Shown here: one piece after another, positions 1 to 7,407 of the stretch
Numbering within the stretch: position 1 is the stretch's first letter
Layout of the letters: every line of letters starts with the position of its first letter
Origin: Sporosarcina oncorhynchi
GTDB lineage: Bacteria; Bacillota; Bacilli; Bacillales_A; Planococcaceae
Direction: 5' to 3'
Assembly: GCF_033304615.1 (NCBI RefSeq)
Contig: NZ_CP129118.1
Span: 492,001 to 556,000 of the forward strand
DNA length: 64,000 nucleotides
Notes under the pieces: model-generated
The model's database searches: none
What the model saw: the letters and a program-made list of their open reading frames with translations, nothing else
Told to the model about the DNA's origin: nothing
Made by a program: the position numbers and the translations under genes

Positions 1-182
1 GCACGGCAGGTGTCGGGTATTCACTTCAACAAGGTTATCTTGAATCATCCAATGTCGACGCAGGCAAGACGATGACGGACATGCTGACGGCATATCGTGC
101 TTTTGAAGCAAATCAAAAGATTCTTCAAGCATATGATCGAAGCATGGAAAAAGCGGTAAATGAAATCGGACGCGTCAATTGA
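1..182 (+). CDS. flhO: Flagellar hook-basal body protein FlhO, C-terminal fragment
   Basis: The 5' end is outside the window. The frame is open from base 3 to a TGA at 180-182 and encodes about 59 residues. They contain the typical C-terminal module of flagellar rod/hook proteins: QQGYLESSNVD, then MTDMLTAYRAFEANQKILQAYD, a helix that packs in the coiled-coil core of the basal body. FlhO and FlhP are the paired rod proteins of Bacillus, and the next gene is flhP 28 bp downstream, which supports this name over flgG itself. Confidence 0.85.
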   Translation, partial: TAGVGYSLQQGYLESSNVDAGKTMTDMLTAYRAFEANQKILQAYDRSMEKAVNEIGRVN

Positions 183-210
183 TGATGCGCATTGAAAGGG
201 GCCGGAACAA

Positions 211-1047
211 ATGATACGGTCAATGTCAACAGCAGTCAATACGATGAATCAATTGCAGCACCAAATCGATAATATCGGCAATAATTTATCCAATTCCGCT
301 ACAAACGGCTATAAATCAAATGAAACAAACTTCCAAGAATTGCTCTATCAGCAATTCACTAATGATAAAGCCGATACCGCACAACGGCAAACGCCTGTTG
401 GGATTCGATACGGAGTCGGCGCAATGCTCGGTTCTGCCCAAATGAACTGGAAAGTCGGTTACCTGCAAATGACAGGGCGCGACCTCGATTTTGCATTAAC
501 GGAACCGAAGCAATATTTCAATCTCCTCATGCCTGGTGAAGGCGGCGAGCAGACAGTGTATACACGCGCAGGGAACTTCTATATTTCACCTGTTGACGGT
601 GGCAACGTGATGCTTGTGAACGGTGAAGGATATCCGGTAGCGGACAGTGCTGGTCAACCGATTACATTTGCTGATAATGTGAAAGGGTATACTATGCTAC
701 CCGGTGGTGTGCTTGAAGTGACGCAGAACGACGGCACGACAGACCGTATTCAGATGGGTGTGACGACGCTTGAACGTCCGAACCTTATGACGCGTCTATC
801 ATCAACGGATTTTGCATTACCTGCGAACTTGGCTGACCTCGGCGTGACTGCAGCAGATGTACTGACAGAAATGAATGGGGCAGCGCGCAACCGGATTGGC
901 ATGGAAAATCAGAAGCTTGAAGCATCAAACGTTAATTATGAAAAAGAGATGACAGACTTGATCAATGTCCAACGTTCTTATCAATTCAACGCACGGACAG
1001 TTACACTTGCCGATCAGATGCTAGGGTTAATTAACAGCATCCGATAA
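211..1047 (+). CDS. flhP: Flagellar hook-basal body protein FlhP
   Basis: A 278-residue rod/hook family protein. The N-terminus (MIRSMSTAVNTMNQLQHQID, then NIGNNLSNSATNGYKSNETNF) is the flagellar basal-body rod domain with its conserved NxANxxTxGYK-like segment. The C-terminus (LEASNVNYEKEMTDLINVQR) is the matching coiled-coil module. The middle is the variable FlgE/FlgG-type beta domain. The start follows a GAAAGGGGC site. It lies just downstream of flhO as in B. subtilis and is expected to be part of the distal rod. No signal peptide, as usual for substrates of the flagellar export apparatus. Confidence 0.92.
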   Translation: MIRSMSTAVNTMNQLQHQIDNIGNNLSNSATNGYKSNETNFQELLYQQFTNDKADTAQRQTPVGIRYGVGAMLGSAQMNWKVGYLQMTGRDLDFALTEPKQYFNLLMPGEGGEQTVYTRAGNFYISPVDGGNVMLVNGEGYPVADSAGQPITFADNVKGYTMLPGGVLEVTQNDGTTDRIQMGVTTLERPNLMTRLSSTDFALPANLADLGVTAADVLTEMNGAARNRIGMENQKLEASNVNYEKEMTDLINVQRSYQFNARTVTLADQMLGLINSIR

Positions 1048-1069
1048 GTCGTGCTAGGGAGAAATCGAT

Positions 1070-1408
1070 ATGATAGATGACAAACAAAAAACGCCCCAGT
1101 GGGATCATATGAAGCAGAAGGATGCCACGGAACAGCAAATCGTCGCTTCCAGAATGCAACGAAACCAGCAAAAAAAGAACAACCCCGAAGCCAAAGAGGA
1201 ACAACGTGAAAAATCACGTATATGGGTTCAAATTCGATTATTCCCGATATGGCTACGCATAATCCTCGTTATCGCTATACTTGGGATTGCAGCAGTCCTT
1301 GGGGCAATGGTCGGATACGGCTATATCGGTGATGGACAACCGTCAGATGTACTGAACAAGGACACGTGGACACATATTATCGATATCATAAGCGGGAAAG
1401 AGTCGTAA
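1070..1408 (+). CDS. Small membrane protein of the EpuA / RNA polymerase 'subunit beta' annotation family
   Basis: A 112-residue protein with a long charged, Gln- and Lys-rich N-terminal part (about residues 1-50), a basic stretch ending in WVQIRLFPIWLR, one transmembrane segment (about 58-82, IILVIAILGIAAVLGAMVGYG) and a short tail with GDGQPSDVLNKDTW. This layout and the tail motif are those of the EpuA family, which databases often label DNA-directed RNA polymerase subunit beta; the real role is unknown and the label is probably misleading. It starts 22 bp after flhP, so it is probably cotranscribed with the flagellar genes. The start ATG follows GGGAGAAATCGAT. Confidence 0.75.
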   Translation: MIDDKQKTPQWDHMKQKDATEQQIVASRMQRNQQKKNNPEAKEEQREKSRIWVQIRLFPIWLRIILVIAILGIAAVLGAMVGYGYIGDGQPSDVLNKDTWTHIIDIISGKES

Positions 1409-1425
1409 TGGCTCTTTCGTTTTCA
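1396..1425 (+). terminator. Weak terminator overlapping the stop of the EpuA-like gene
   Basis: GAAAGAG and CTCTTTC pair around the stop codon and are followed by a T-rich stretch (CGTTTTCATTTTT). The short 7-bp stem makes it a modest terminator that may allow read-through into fabZ. Confidence 0.45.
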
Positions 1426-1462
1426 TTTTTATCATCATACATACAAGTTGGAGGTTGAAGTC

Positions 1463-1906
1463 ATGCTAACGGCAGAACAGATTCAACAGATCATTCCGCA
1501 TCGCTACCCATTCCTAATGGTCGATCGGATTACTGAACTGGAAGAAGGAAAACGCGCGGTCGGCTTGAAAAATGTTACCATCAATGAAGAATATTTTAAC
1601 GGACATTTTCCTGGATATCCTGTCATGCCGGGAGTATTGATCGTGGAAGCGCTTGCACAAGTCGGAGCGGTTGCTATGCTTAAAAAAGAGGAAAACCGCG
1701 GCCGTCTGGCATTTTTCGCGGGAATCGACAATTGCCGTTTTAAACGCCAAGTCGTTCCGGGTGATACCCTCAAATTGGAAGTTGAAATTACACGCCTGCG
1801 CGGACCTATCGGTAAAGGGAAGGCGATTGCGACTGTAGATGGTGAAGTTGCATGTGAAGCAGAAATTACATTTGCGCTTGGCCCCGTGGAACAAGCTTCA
1901 AATTAA
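1463..1906 (+). CDS. fabZ: 3-hydroxyacyl-[acyl-carrier-protein] dehydratase FabZ
   Basis: FabZ dehydrates 3-hydroxyacyl-ACP to trans-2-enoyl-ACP in fatty acid elongation (type II FAS, cytoplasm). The 147-residue hot-dog-fold protein has the active-site histidine in [12 protein letters not shown] (His48) and the catalytic glutamate in LIVEALAQ (Glu62), and starts with the typical [20 protein letters not shown]. An upstream in-frame TTG at 1448 overlaps the ribosome binding site TTGGAGGTTG, so the ATG at 1463 is the better start. The position after flhP matches B. subtilis (ywpB). Confidence 0.95.
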   Translation: MLTAEQIQQIIPHRYPFLMVDRITELEEGKRAVGLKNVTINEEYFNGHFPGYPVMPGVLIVEALAQVGAVAMLKKEENRGRLAFFAGIDNCRFKRQVVPGDTLKLEVEITRLRGPIGKGKAIATVDGEVACEAEITFALGPVEQASN

Positions 1907-2033
1907 TTTGCACGCATGCAAAAATTTCGATACAATAGATACAACACGATGAATTCATTTACAACTGTACTAAAACTGAAATGTTTTGTACATCCAATAC
2001 ATGTACGTTTAAAGTGGGAGGTACCAATTAACA

Positions 2034-2426
2034 ATGTACAAAGATCTTTCGCCAAATATAAAGAGCAGTATTACTCGTTCAATCACACAGACATTTGAGC
2101 AATATATGGCAAATATCGAATGGAATGAGAATAAGTATGATATTGCGGACTTTGTGGAAATGTGGCGCGACTATATTACAACAAAAGCGTTATGGTATTC
2201 AAAAATTCCGGATGAAGTGAAAGCGGATTCGAAATTCCATGAAGACCTTGCACAACGAATCAATGAAGTGATTGTACGTATTTTAAACGAACCACCAAAT
2301 GAAGAGCAAATTGCTTCCATTCAGATGCAACAAGAAAAGCTCGACACACATTATAATTATGGCTGTAAAGCGGAAGCTGCATACGTCGAGTCGTTGCTAG
2401 CTGAACACGCTGAAAACATCCAATAA
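2034..2426 (+). CDS. Conserved hypothetical protein, 130 aa
   Basis: A soluble, mostly helical 130-residue protein with no signal peptide or membrane segment. I do not recognise the family. Notable stretches are EWNENKYDIADFVEMWRDYI and a C-terminal helix DTHYNYGCKAEAAYVESLLAEHAENIQ. The ATG is preceded by a strong site (GTGGGAGGTACC). The 127-bp leader from fabZ contains ACATCCAATACATGTAC, a partial palindrome overlapping TGTACA repeats that could be an operator, but this is only a visual impression. Confidence 0.7.
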   Translation: MYKDLSPNIKSSITRSITQTFEQYMANIEWNENKYDIADFVEMWRDYITTKALWYSKIPDEVKADSKFHEDLAQRINEVIVRILNEPPNEEQIASIQMQQEKLDTHYNYGCKAEAAYVESLLAEHAENIQ

Positions 2427-2440
2427 AATTGAATGGATAG

Positions 2441-2509
2441 TTCCCTCCTTTTAAGCCAACCTACATTATCATACGTTTGTATGATAAACGGCTTGTGGAA
2501 AGGAGGGAA
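2441..2509 (+). promoter_or_regulatory. Long leader hairpin that buries the lipoprotein ribosome binding site
   Basis: Three consecutive paired blocks fold the whole leader. 2441-2451 (TTCCCTCCTTT) pairs with 2499-2509 (AAAGGAGGGAA), 2453-2457 (AAGCC) with 2490-2494 (GGCTT), and 2466-2474 (TTATCATAC) with 2479-2487 (GTATGATAA) around a GTTT loop. The 3' arm is the Shine-Dalgarno sequence of the gene starting at 2515, and the 5' arm contains CCTCCTTT, the same as the 16S rRNA anti-Shine-Dalgarno. No T-run follows, so it does not look like a simple terminator. Translational control is inferred. Confidence 0.7.
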
Positions 2510-2514
2510 TTTTC

Positions 2515-2871
2515 ATGTTCAAAAAAGCGATACCACTCGCACTCGTCACAGGACTTGCACTGGCTGGATGTGGCAATAATGATGTACCAAGTAACAACGA
2601 AACACCGATGGAAAGAATTGAAGACGATATGCGTGATGTGACACCGAGAGTGAATAACGGTGCAGGACCGGACATGGATGGCGTTGAGAACGGAAGAGAT
2701 CGCGGGAATGGTGTGAATGACGGGATCATCAATGATGATAACCGAAACAACGGTACGATGGACGGGATGAACAACACCGATGATGGCATCATAAATGATG
2801 ACAACATTACAAACCCGAACAACACAAACAAAAACCGTGATCAAAAAAATGGAATGAATAACAACCGCTAA
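2515..2871 (+). CDS. Small Asn/Asp-rich lipoprotein
   Basis: A 118-residue exported lipoprotein. Residues 1-19 are a type II signal peptide with lipobox LALAGC, so Cys19 should be lipidated and the protein anchored on the outer face of the membrane. The mature part is low-complexity, rich in Asn, Asp and Gly, and contains an imperfect duplication around NDGIINDDNRNNGTMDG and DDGIINDDNITNPN. No enzymatic motif is visible. The unusual feature is the leader: its ribosome binding site lies in the 3' arm of a 69-nt hairpin (2441-2509). A terminator follows directly. Confidence 0.75.
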   Translation: MFKKAIPLALVTGLALAGCGNNDVPSNNETPMERIEDDMRDVTPRVNNGAGPDMDGVENGRDRGNGVNDGIINDDNRNNGTMDGMNNTDDGIINDDNITNPNNTNKNRDQKNGMNNNR

Positions 2872-2882
2872 CCGCAAGCCGA

Positions 2883-2914
2883 AAAAAAACCGCCTCCCAG
2901 GCGGTTTTTCTTTT
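2883..2914 (+). terminator. Rho-independent terminator after the lipoprotein gene
   Basis: AAAACCGCC TCCCA GGCGGTTTTTCTTTT: a 7-bp GC stem extended by A-T pairs and a T-run. The A-run on the left side makes it potentially bidirectional, serving also the ywpF-like gene that converges from 2941. Confidence 0.85.
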
Positions 2915-2940
2915 GAGAAGCTATATGAAAAAGCTACCAG

Positions 2941-3405
2941 TTACGGTAGCTCCACGTCTGTACGATCATCTTGATGCTCGATATCCTTCTTCAATCGCGG
3001 ACGCTCGCGCATATCGGATTCAAACCGCTTTAGCAGCGCGTCACCGCCTAGTCCTTCTGTAATCAATTCTTCCAGGAGATGTTCTGCATATTTCGAGCGC
3101 GCACGTTTCAGACGGCCTTTTAACAAGACGGATATATTGTCGCCAATTTGCTGTATGGCATCGACAGTGACACGGAATCCTGCCGGCTCATTGCCCGGAT
3201 AAGATATGACGACACGCGCTTCCACGAGTTCGTCTGTATCTTTCAAACGTGTGAAAAATGCTTCATGCTCACTTGCGATGAACAACTCAAGAACCCATAG
3301 CCGATGACTGTTCTCCTGGTTGATGATAATGCCGTCGATCAGCGGGAAATCTACTAGTTTCTCCCCATCCAATATGCCAATCGAAATCATTTTAAATGTC
3401 TTCAA
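2941..3405 (-). CDS. ywpF: YwpF-like protein
   Basis: A protein of about 154 residues beginning LKTFKMISIGILDGEKLVDF, which matches the start of the YwpF family (function unknown, Bacillales only). The TTG at 3405 is preferred because GAGGGGTGG lies at the correct distance and homologues begin with MKTFK; the upstream in-frame GTG at 3423 has no such site. The protein is soluble, with a C-terminal charged tail (RPRLKKDIEHQDDRTDVELP). It is transcribed towards the lipoprotein gene and divergently from ssbB, as in B. subtilis. Confidence 0.75.
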   Translation of the reverse strand: MKTFKMISIGILDGEKLVDFPLIDGIIINQENSHRLWVLELFIASEHEAFFTRLKDTDELVEARVVISYPGNEPAGFRVTVDAIQQIGDNISVLLKGRLKRARSKYAEHLLEELITEGLGGDALLKRFESDMRERPRLKKDIEHQDDRTDVELP

Positions 3406-3560
3406 AGCCGCCACCCCTCTCACTTTTTCTCCAAGTATACCATATCGGCAAAAAAACTTCGAAAACTGCCCAATCTTCTATTTTCTTTAAAAAGCGAAAA
3501 ATTCACAAGTCGTCAGCTACCTTAGACAATGTCGAATGAAAGGACTTTCAGCTCATTAAT

Positions 3561-3604
3561 AAATCGTCAAATTCCGGTTTGAAATCTCACGAAAAACGAT
3601 TTTT
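3561..3604 (+). promoter_or_regulatory. Putative ComK box upstream of ssbB
   Basis: ComK binds two AT-boxes of the form AAAA-N5-TTTT separated by 8, 18 or 31 bp. The sequence at 3592-3604, AAAAACGATTTTT, is a perfect AT-box. At 3561-3573, AAATCGTCAAATT is an imperfect one. The gap between them (3574-3591) is exactly 18 bp. B. subtilis ssbB is a known ComK target, which makes the site credible; binding itself is an inference. Confidence 0.6.
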
Positions 3605-3610
3605 CGTCAG

Positions 3611-3640
3611 TTGCCAATTTTCGGACTACAGTTATATGAT
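3611..3640 (+). promoter_or_regulatory. Putative sigma-A promoter of ssbB
   Basis: TTGCCA (3611-3616) and TATGAT (3635-3640) are separated by 18 bp and lie directly downstream of the ComK-like box, the usual arrangement at late competence genes. The gene starts 32 bp further on. Confidence 0.5.
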
Positions 3641-3671
3641 AAGGGCATCACAAATGGAAGGAGGGAAAAAT

Positions 3672-4130
3672 GTGAACCAAGTGGCACTCGTAGGACGAAT
3701 AACGAAAGATCCCGTCTTACGGAAATTATCGGAAGGCAGACTGCAAACAAGCTTCATCCTAGCCGTTAACCGCAACTTTAAAAACCAGCAAGGTGAAGTA
3801 GGGACCGACTTCATACTTTGCACGGCTTGGGGGAAAACGGCGGAAAACACAGCGAAACATTGCGGAAAAGGTTCGTTAGTCGGTGTGGGTGGACGCATCC
3901 AATCGAGAACATACGAACGGGAAGACAATACGCGTGTTTTCGTCACCGAAATAATCGGCGAAGAAATTCGATTCCTTTCGACAAAGCGGCGTGAAAACGA
4001 CAATATGTACGAAGACCACGGGTTCGGAACGAAAGAAGCAAATACGCGGGCCGTTTCAACCGAACAAGATGACGCTCAAAAGAATTTCCATCTGCCACAG
4101 GACGAAAAAGACGGATTGCCTATTTTCTAA
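3672..4130 (+). CDS. ssbB: Single-stranded DNA-binding protein (SsbB/YwpH-like)
   Basis: An OB-fold SSB that coats single-stranded DNA. Residues 1-105 contain the family hallmarks MNQVALVGRITKDPVLR, FILAVNRNF, FILCTAWGKTAENTAKHCGKG and GRIQSRTYE. The GTG at 3672 has a strong site (GGAAGGAGGG) and matches the family start, so the upstream ATG at 3579 is rejected. Gene order and the ComK-like box suggest the competence-induced SsbB. At 152 residues it is longer than B. subtilis SsbB (about 113) and ends in an acidic tip DEKDGLPIF resembling the partner-binding DDDLPF tip of housekeeping SSB, so its role may be broader. It could be a replicative SSB, but the promoter argues for competence. Confidence 0.88.
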   Translation: MNQVALVGRITKDPVLRKLSEGRLQTSFILAVNRNFKNQQGEVGTDFILCTAWGKTAENTAKHCGKGSLVGVGGRIQSRTYEREDNTRVFVTEIIGEEIRFLSTKRRENDNMYEDHGFGTKEANTRAVSTEQDDAQKNFHLPQDEKDGLPIF

Positions 4131-4423
4131 CCTGTCGTTTCCATACATACCGATAGGCTGATCGTAGGTAGCATTGAAAAATGGGATGGAACCGTAAAAA
4201 GTAAGCTTGGAATGCTAGTTACTGCAAAAACGAAGAATGCGTTAAAGGAGAACACCAGATACTGGACAGGTGGGGATCTGTCCGTATCTACACAGATCAG
4301 ATAGGGGAGCATTGTACCAACTGCAATGCTTGCTGCGAATAGGGGTCATGACTATGGCCTACACAAACTTGCGGCGGGACAGACCGCTCCTGCCGCAACT
4401 CCAAAAAAGAAAGGGGTAGTCTG
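4131..4423 (+). other. Gap after ssbB; possible degraded or very small ORFs
   Basis: The frame of ssbB stays open for 57 codons after its stop (to TAG at 4302-4304) and reads like protein (LIVGSIEKWDGTVKSKLG, then ALKENTRYWTGGDLSVST). It has no good start codon or ribosome binding site. A second small frame in 4347-4418 reads MTMAYTNLRRDRPLLPQLQK and sits behind AGGGGTC. Either could be a small gene or a decayed reading frame; I cannot decide. Confidence 0.3.
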
Positions 4424-4585
4424 ATGGAAATACTTGAAAAGAAAATGATTCGGATGGAACTGCAAATCGGTGAACTAATCCGCATCATCGCCAATATGAA
4501 CGAACGCATCATTGAACTAGAAGAGAATGAGCAAGTCAACAACCGCCTATCATTCTTCGCAAACCGCGAGACGAACCGCCTCTAA
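4424..4585 (+). CDS. Small coiled-coil protein, 53 aa
   Basis: A 53-codon frame beginning MEILEKKMIRMELQIGELIR and ending NNRLSFFANRETNRL. It is almost entirely amphipathic helix with heptad-like Leu/Ile/Met spacing, so it probably forms a coiled coil. An AAGGGGT site lies 7-8 bp before the ATG. No family is recognised. It ends just before the convergent terminator of the ywqA gene. Confidence 0.55.
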   Translation: MEILEKKMIRMELQIGELIRIIANMNERIIELEENEQVNNRLSFFANRETNRL

Positions 4586-4614
4586 ATAATGTCTTTAGGA
4601 ATTCTCCGAAAGCC

Positions 4615-4655
4615 AATTAAAAAAGCCTCGGCACCATATAGAAGGCACCGAGGCG
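4615..4655 (-). terminator. Terminator of the ywqB-ywqA operon
   Basis: On the minus strand GCCTCGG and CCGAGGC form a 7-bp stem followed by CTTTTTTAATT. It lies 8 bp beyond the ywqA stop codon. Confidence 0.8.
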
Positions 4656-4662
4656 GAAACGA

Positions 4663-7407
4663 TTATCGTTCAAAAGTCAGCAAGTCATCCAATTCTGTAT
4701 CAGACAACTCTGTAATCCACTGGCTCGACTGGATCAGATCTGCCGATAACGCAGCTTTCTCGACGAGCATTTTATCAATCTTCTCTTCAATGGTTCCCAC
4801 ACTGACGAATTTGTGGACATGGACGAACTTCGTCTGTCCAATCCGGTAAGCCCGGTCTGTTGCCTGATTTTCAACGGCAGGATTCCACCAGCGATCCGCG
4901 TGCAAGACATGATTCGCACCTGTCAAATTCAATCCAGTTCCACCGGCTTTCAGCGATAGTATGAAAATCGGGAACTCTCCAGCCTGGAATGCTTCCACGA
5001 GATGATCCCGCTGTCCCTTCGGCATACTTCCCGATAGGAACGGAACATCGATATCATGCAACTCGGACAAGCATTGACGAATCAGTTGACCCATACCAAT
5101 GTACTGCGTGAAAATGAGACATTGCTCACCGTTCGCCGCTATTTCAGCAGCCATCGAAACAATCCGGTCCAGCTTGATCGACCGTCCAAGCATTTGCTCA
5201 GCAGGAGCACTAGGTTCCTTCAAAAACAATGCTGGGTGGTTACACAACTGCTTCAGTCGGCTCAACATCTTCAAAATAAGCCCTTTACGTTCAAAGCCGG
5301 TTAACGTTTCCAACTTGAACTTCGTATCTTCTATGAAACTTTCGTATAACGCCGCCTGCTCTGTCGTCAACGCTACATATTCATTCTGCTCAAGTTTCTT
5401 AGGCAGATTCAACTGCAAATCAGGATCATTTTTCGTCCGGCGCAATAAAAACGGACGGATCTTTGCCCGCAACTTCCGTTTTTCAAGCTCAGAATCATCC
5501 CGTTCAATCGGAATGATGAACTGCTCCGTAAACGTCCGGAAACTGCCGAAATACCCTTTATGAATAAAGTCGAAAATCGCCCAAAGCTCGGACAATCTAT
5601 TCTCAATCGGCGTCCCTGTCAAAGCAATCTGATGTACACCATGCAATTTACGAATCGCCCGTGACTGTTTCGTCTGCATGTTCTTAATATTTTGCGCTTC
5701 ATCGAGTGTAATACTCGCAAACACCGTGCTACCAAGTGTTTCATCATCTTGCGTCGCCGTTCCGTACGTCGTTAAAATAACATCTGGTTTGCTCTCCGCA
5801 AGCAATTTCACGAACTCCTCGTCTTTCGCCCGCGAAGGACCATAATGCGTGTGCACCGAAAGTGACGGCGCAAACCGTTCAATTTCTTTTTGCCAGTTGC
5901 CGAGCACACTCGTCGGACAAATGATGAGCGAAGGAGAAGACGTCTCGGGACGCGCATGGACATTCAGCAAATACGTAATGAGCTGAACGGTTTTCCCGAG
6001 CCCCATATCATCCGCGAGACATGCACCAAACTTATTATCTCGCATGAAAACAAGCCAGTTATACCCTTCAACTTGGTAGGGTCTCAACTCAGCTTGCAGC
6101 GTTTCCGGTATACCAGCAGCAGGGAGACCGGATTTATCCGATACCATCTCCACGTATTCACGCAATGACTGCTTCATCGAAAACGCAAGCAATGGATCAT
6201 CCGATTCACTATCATCTTCAATCGGGACAATTTCTTCAGGAATCTCTTGGAACAGCAGATCCTTCACCGTCCATTCACCCGCATCCGCCTGCTCCATTAG
6301 CTCTTTAATCCGTTTAAGCCAAAGAGGATCGATATGGAACCACTCATCACCTGAACGGATGAACTCCCGATTCTCATCAACCATCTTCCGGAACGAATCC
6401 TGATCGATCTCCTTGCCTGCAAGCGAGAAGTTCCAATCGAACGACAGTACTTCATCGAGTCCAGCAGCCGAACGGTACGACTGCACATTCGCACTCGTCC
6501 GCACCCGCATCTTGGATTCAGTTACCGTCTTCAACCAAGCGGGCAATATAACCGGATAGCCAAAAGACTGAAACACCGGCAAATCCTCTTGAATGAACTG
6601 ACGCACTTCCGGATCGGACATTGGCATCGACAAAAAGCGCTGGCCCGGTTCCACTTCAGTCGAACGTAAAAATGACACCATTTCGGACTGCTTTTCACTA
6701 ATTTCTGTCGCATACTCTTTCCATTTCGCGGGCAACGCATCTTCAATCGGTGCATTCACCTTGCGCGCAGCAGGCGTCCAATGTGCACCGCGCTCACTGA
6801 CTACCACCGTCTCTAGCAACCATTCTGTATGACCATCTTCAGCAGGCTCCGTTAAACGGAATGCCACACGCACCGGAATGGTCGAAACCGACTCACCCGG
6901 CCAACCAAACTTGCGAAGATGCGGCAATAACGCCGGCAACTGATCGAGTTGAATGGCAGAAGCTTGTATTTTTTCTTTAATCGCATCATGCAAAACCATC
7001 GCAGTAAGATCAGAAATCCCGATTTTTTCTACGTCAAATCGTATTTCGCCTGCGTCCAGCTCAGCGTGTTCCCAGAAATCGGAACGGTTCCACACATCAG
7101 CGGCTTCCTTCAAAGCAGTCAGATGTTCATCGTCAGTAGTCGTTAAGCCGCTGAACGTTGCGTACGGGTGTGTTTTACCGGCAAACACTTGCAAAAATTC
7201 ATTCGTATTCAAATACACCGCTTCGTCATCTGTTGATGACAATAATCCGTACAATGCCTGTTCATTCATGAAAAACAAAAATGTGGACAAGCGTGCAGGG
7301 GAGACGACCCTTTTGGCACCGTCAATTGCGGAAACTTCGTAGCTTCCATCCGCCCCCCGGTGGATACTCAACTGGAAAAGTAGATTCAATGCATCCATTT
7401 TTCTCAT
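4663..7407 (-). CDS. ywqA: SNF2-family DNA-dependent ATPase / helicase (YwqA-like)
   Basis: A 914-residue Swi2/Snf2-type ATPase that would translocate on DNA and remodel protein-DNA complexes. The N-terminal half (1-430) is the bacterial SNF2-associated region. Helicase lobe 1 has motif I DDMGLGKT (about 465-472), motif II DEAQ (about 570) and motif III ALTGTPIENRLSELW. Lobe 2 has SLKAGGTGLNLT and motif VI QATDRAYRIGQ (about 855). All key residues are present. It overlaps the upstream SWIM-domain gene by 4 bp (ATGA), so the two are translationally coupled and probably act together, as with ywqA/ywqB in B. subtilis. The biological role of the pair is unknown; DNA repair or recombination is inferred. 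Confidence 0.93.
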   Translation of the reverse strand: MRKMDALNLLFQLSIHRGADGSYEVSAIDGAKRVVSPARLSTFLFFMNEQALYGLLSSTDDEAVYLNTNEFLQVFAGKTHPYATFSGLTTTDDEHLTALKEAADVWNRSDFWEHAELDAGEIRFDVEKIGISDLTAMVLHDAIKEKIQASAIQLDQLPALLPHLRKFGWPGESVSTIPVRVAFRLTEPAEDGHTEWLLETVVVSERGAHWTPAARKVNAPIEDALPAKWKEYATEISEKQSEMVSFLRSTEVEPGQRFLSMPMSDPEVRQFIQEDLPVFQSFGYPVILPAWLKTVTESKMRVRTSANVQSYRSAAGLDEVLSFDWNFSLAGKEIDQDSFRKMVDENREFIRSGDEWFHIDPLWLKRIKELMEQADAGEWTVKDLLFQEIPEEIVPIEDDSESDDPLLAFSMKQSLREYVEMVSDKSGLPAAGIPETLQAELRPYQVEGYNWLVFMRDNKFGACLADDMGLGKTVQLITYLLNVHARPETSSPSLIICPTSVLGNWQKEIERFAPSLSVHTHYGPSRAKDEEFVKLLAESKPDVILTTYGTATQDDETLGSTVFASITLDEAQNIKNMQTKQSRAIRKLHGVHQIALTGTPIENRLSELWAIFDFIHKGYFGSFRTFTEQFIIPIERDDSELEKRKLRAKIRPFLLRRTKNDPDLQLNLPKKLEQNEYVALTTEQAALYESFIEDTKFKLETLTGFERKGLILKMLSRLKQLCNHPALFLKEPSAPAEQMLGRSIKLDRIVSMAAEIAANGEQCLIFTQYIGMGQLIRQCLSELHDIDVPFLSGSMPKGQRDHLVEAFQAGEFPIFILSLKAGGTGLNLTGANHVLHADRWWNPAVENQATDRAYRIGQTKFVHVHKFVSVGTIEEKIDKMLVEKAALSADLIQSSQWITELSDTELDDLLTFER

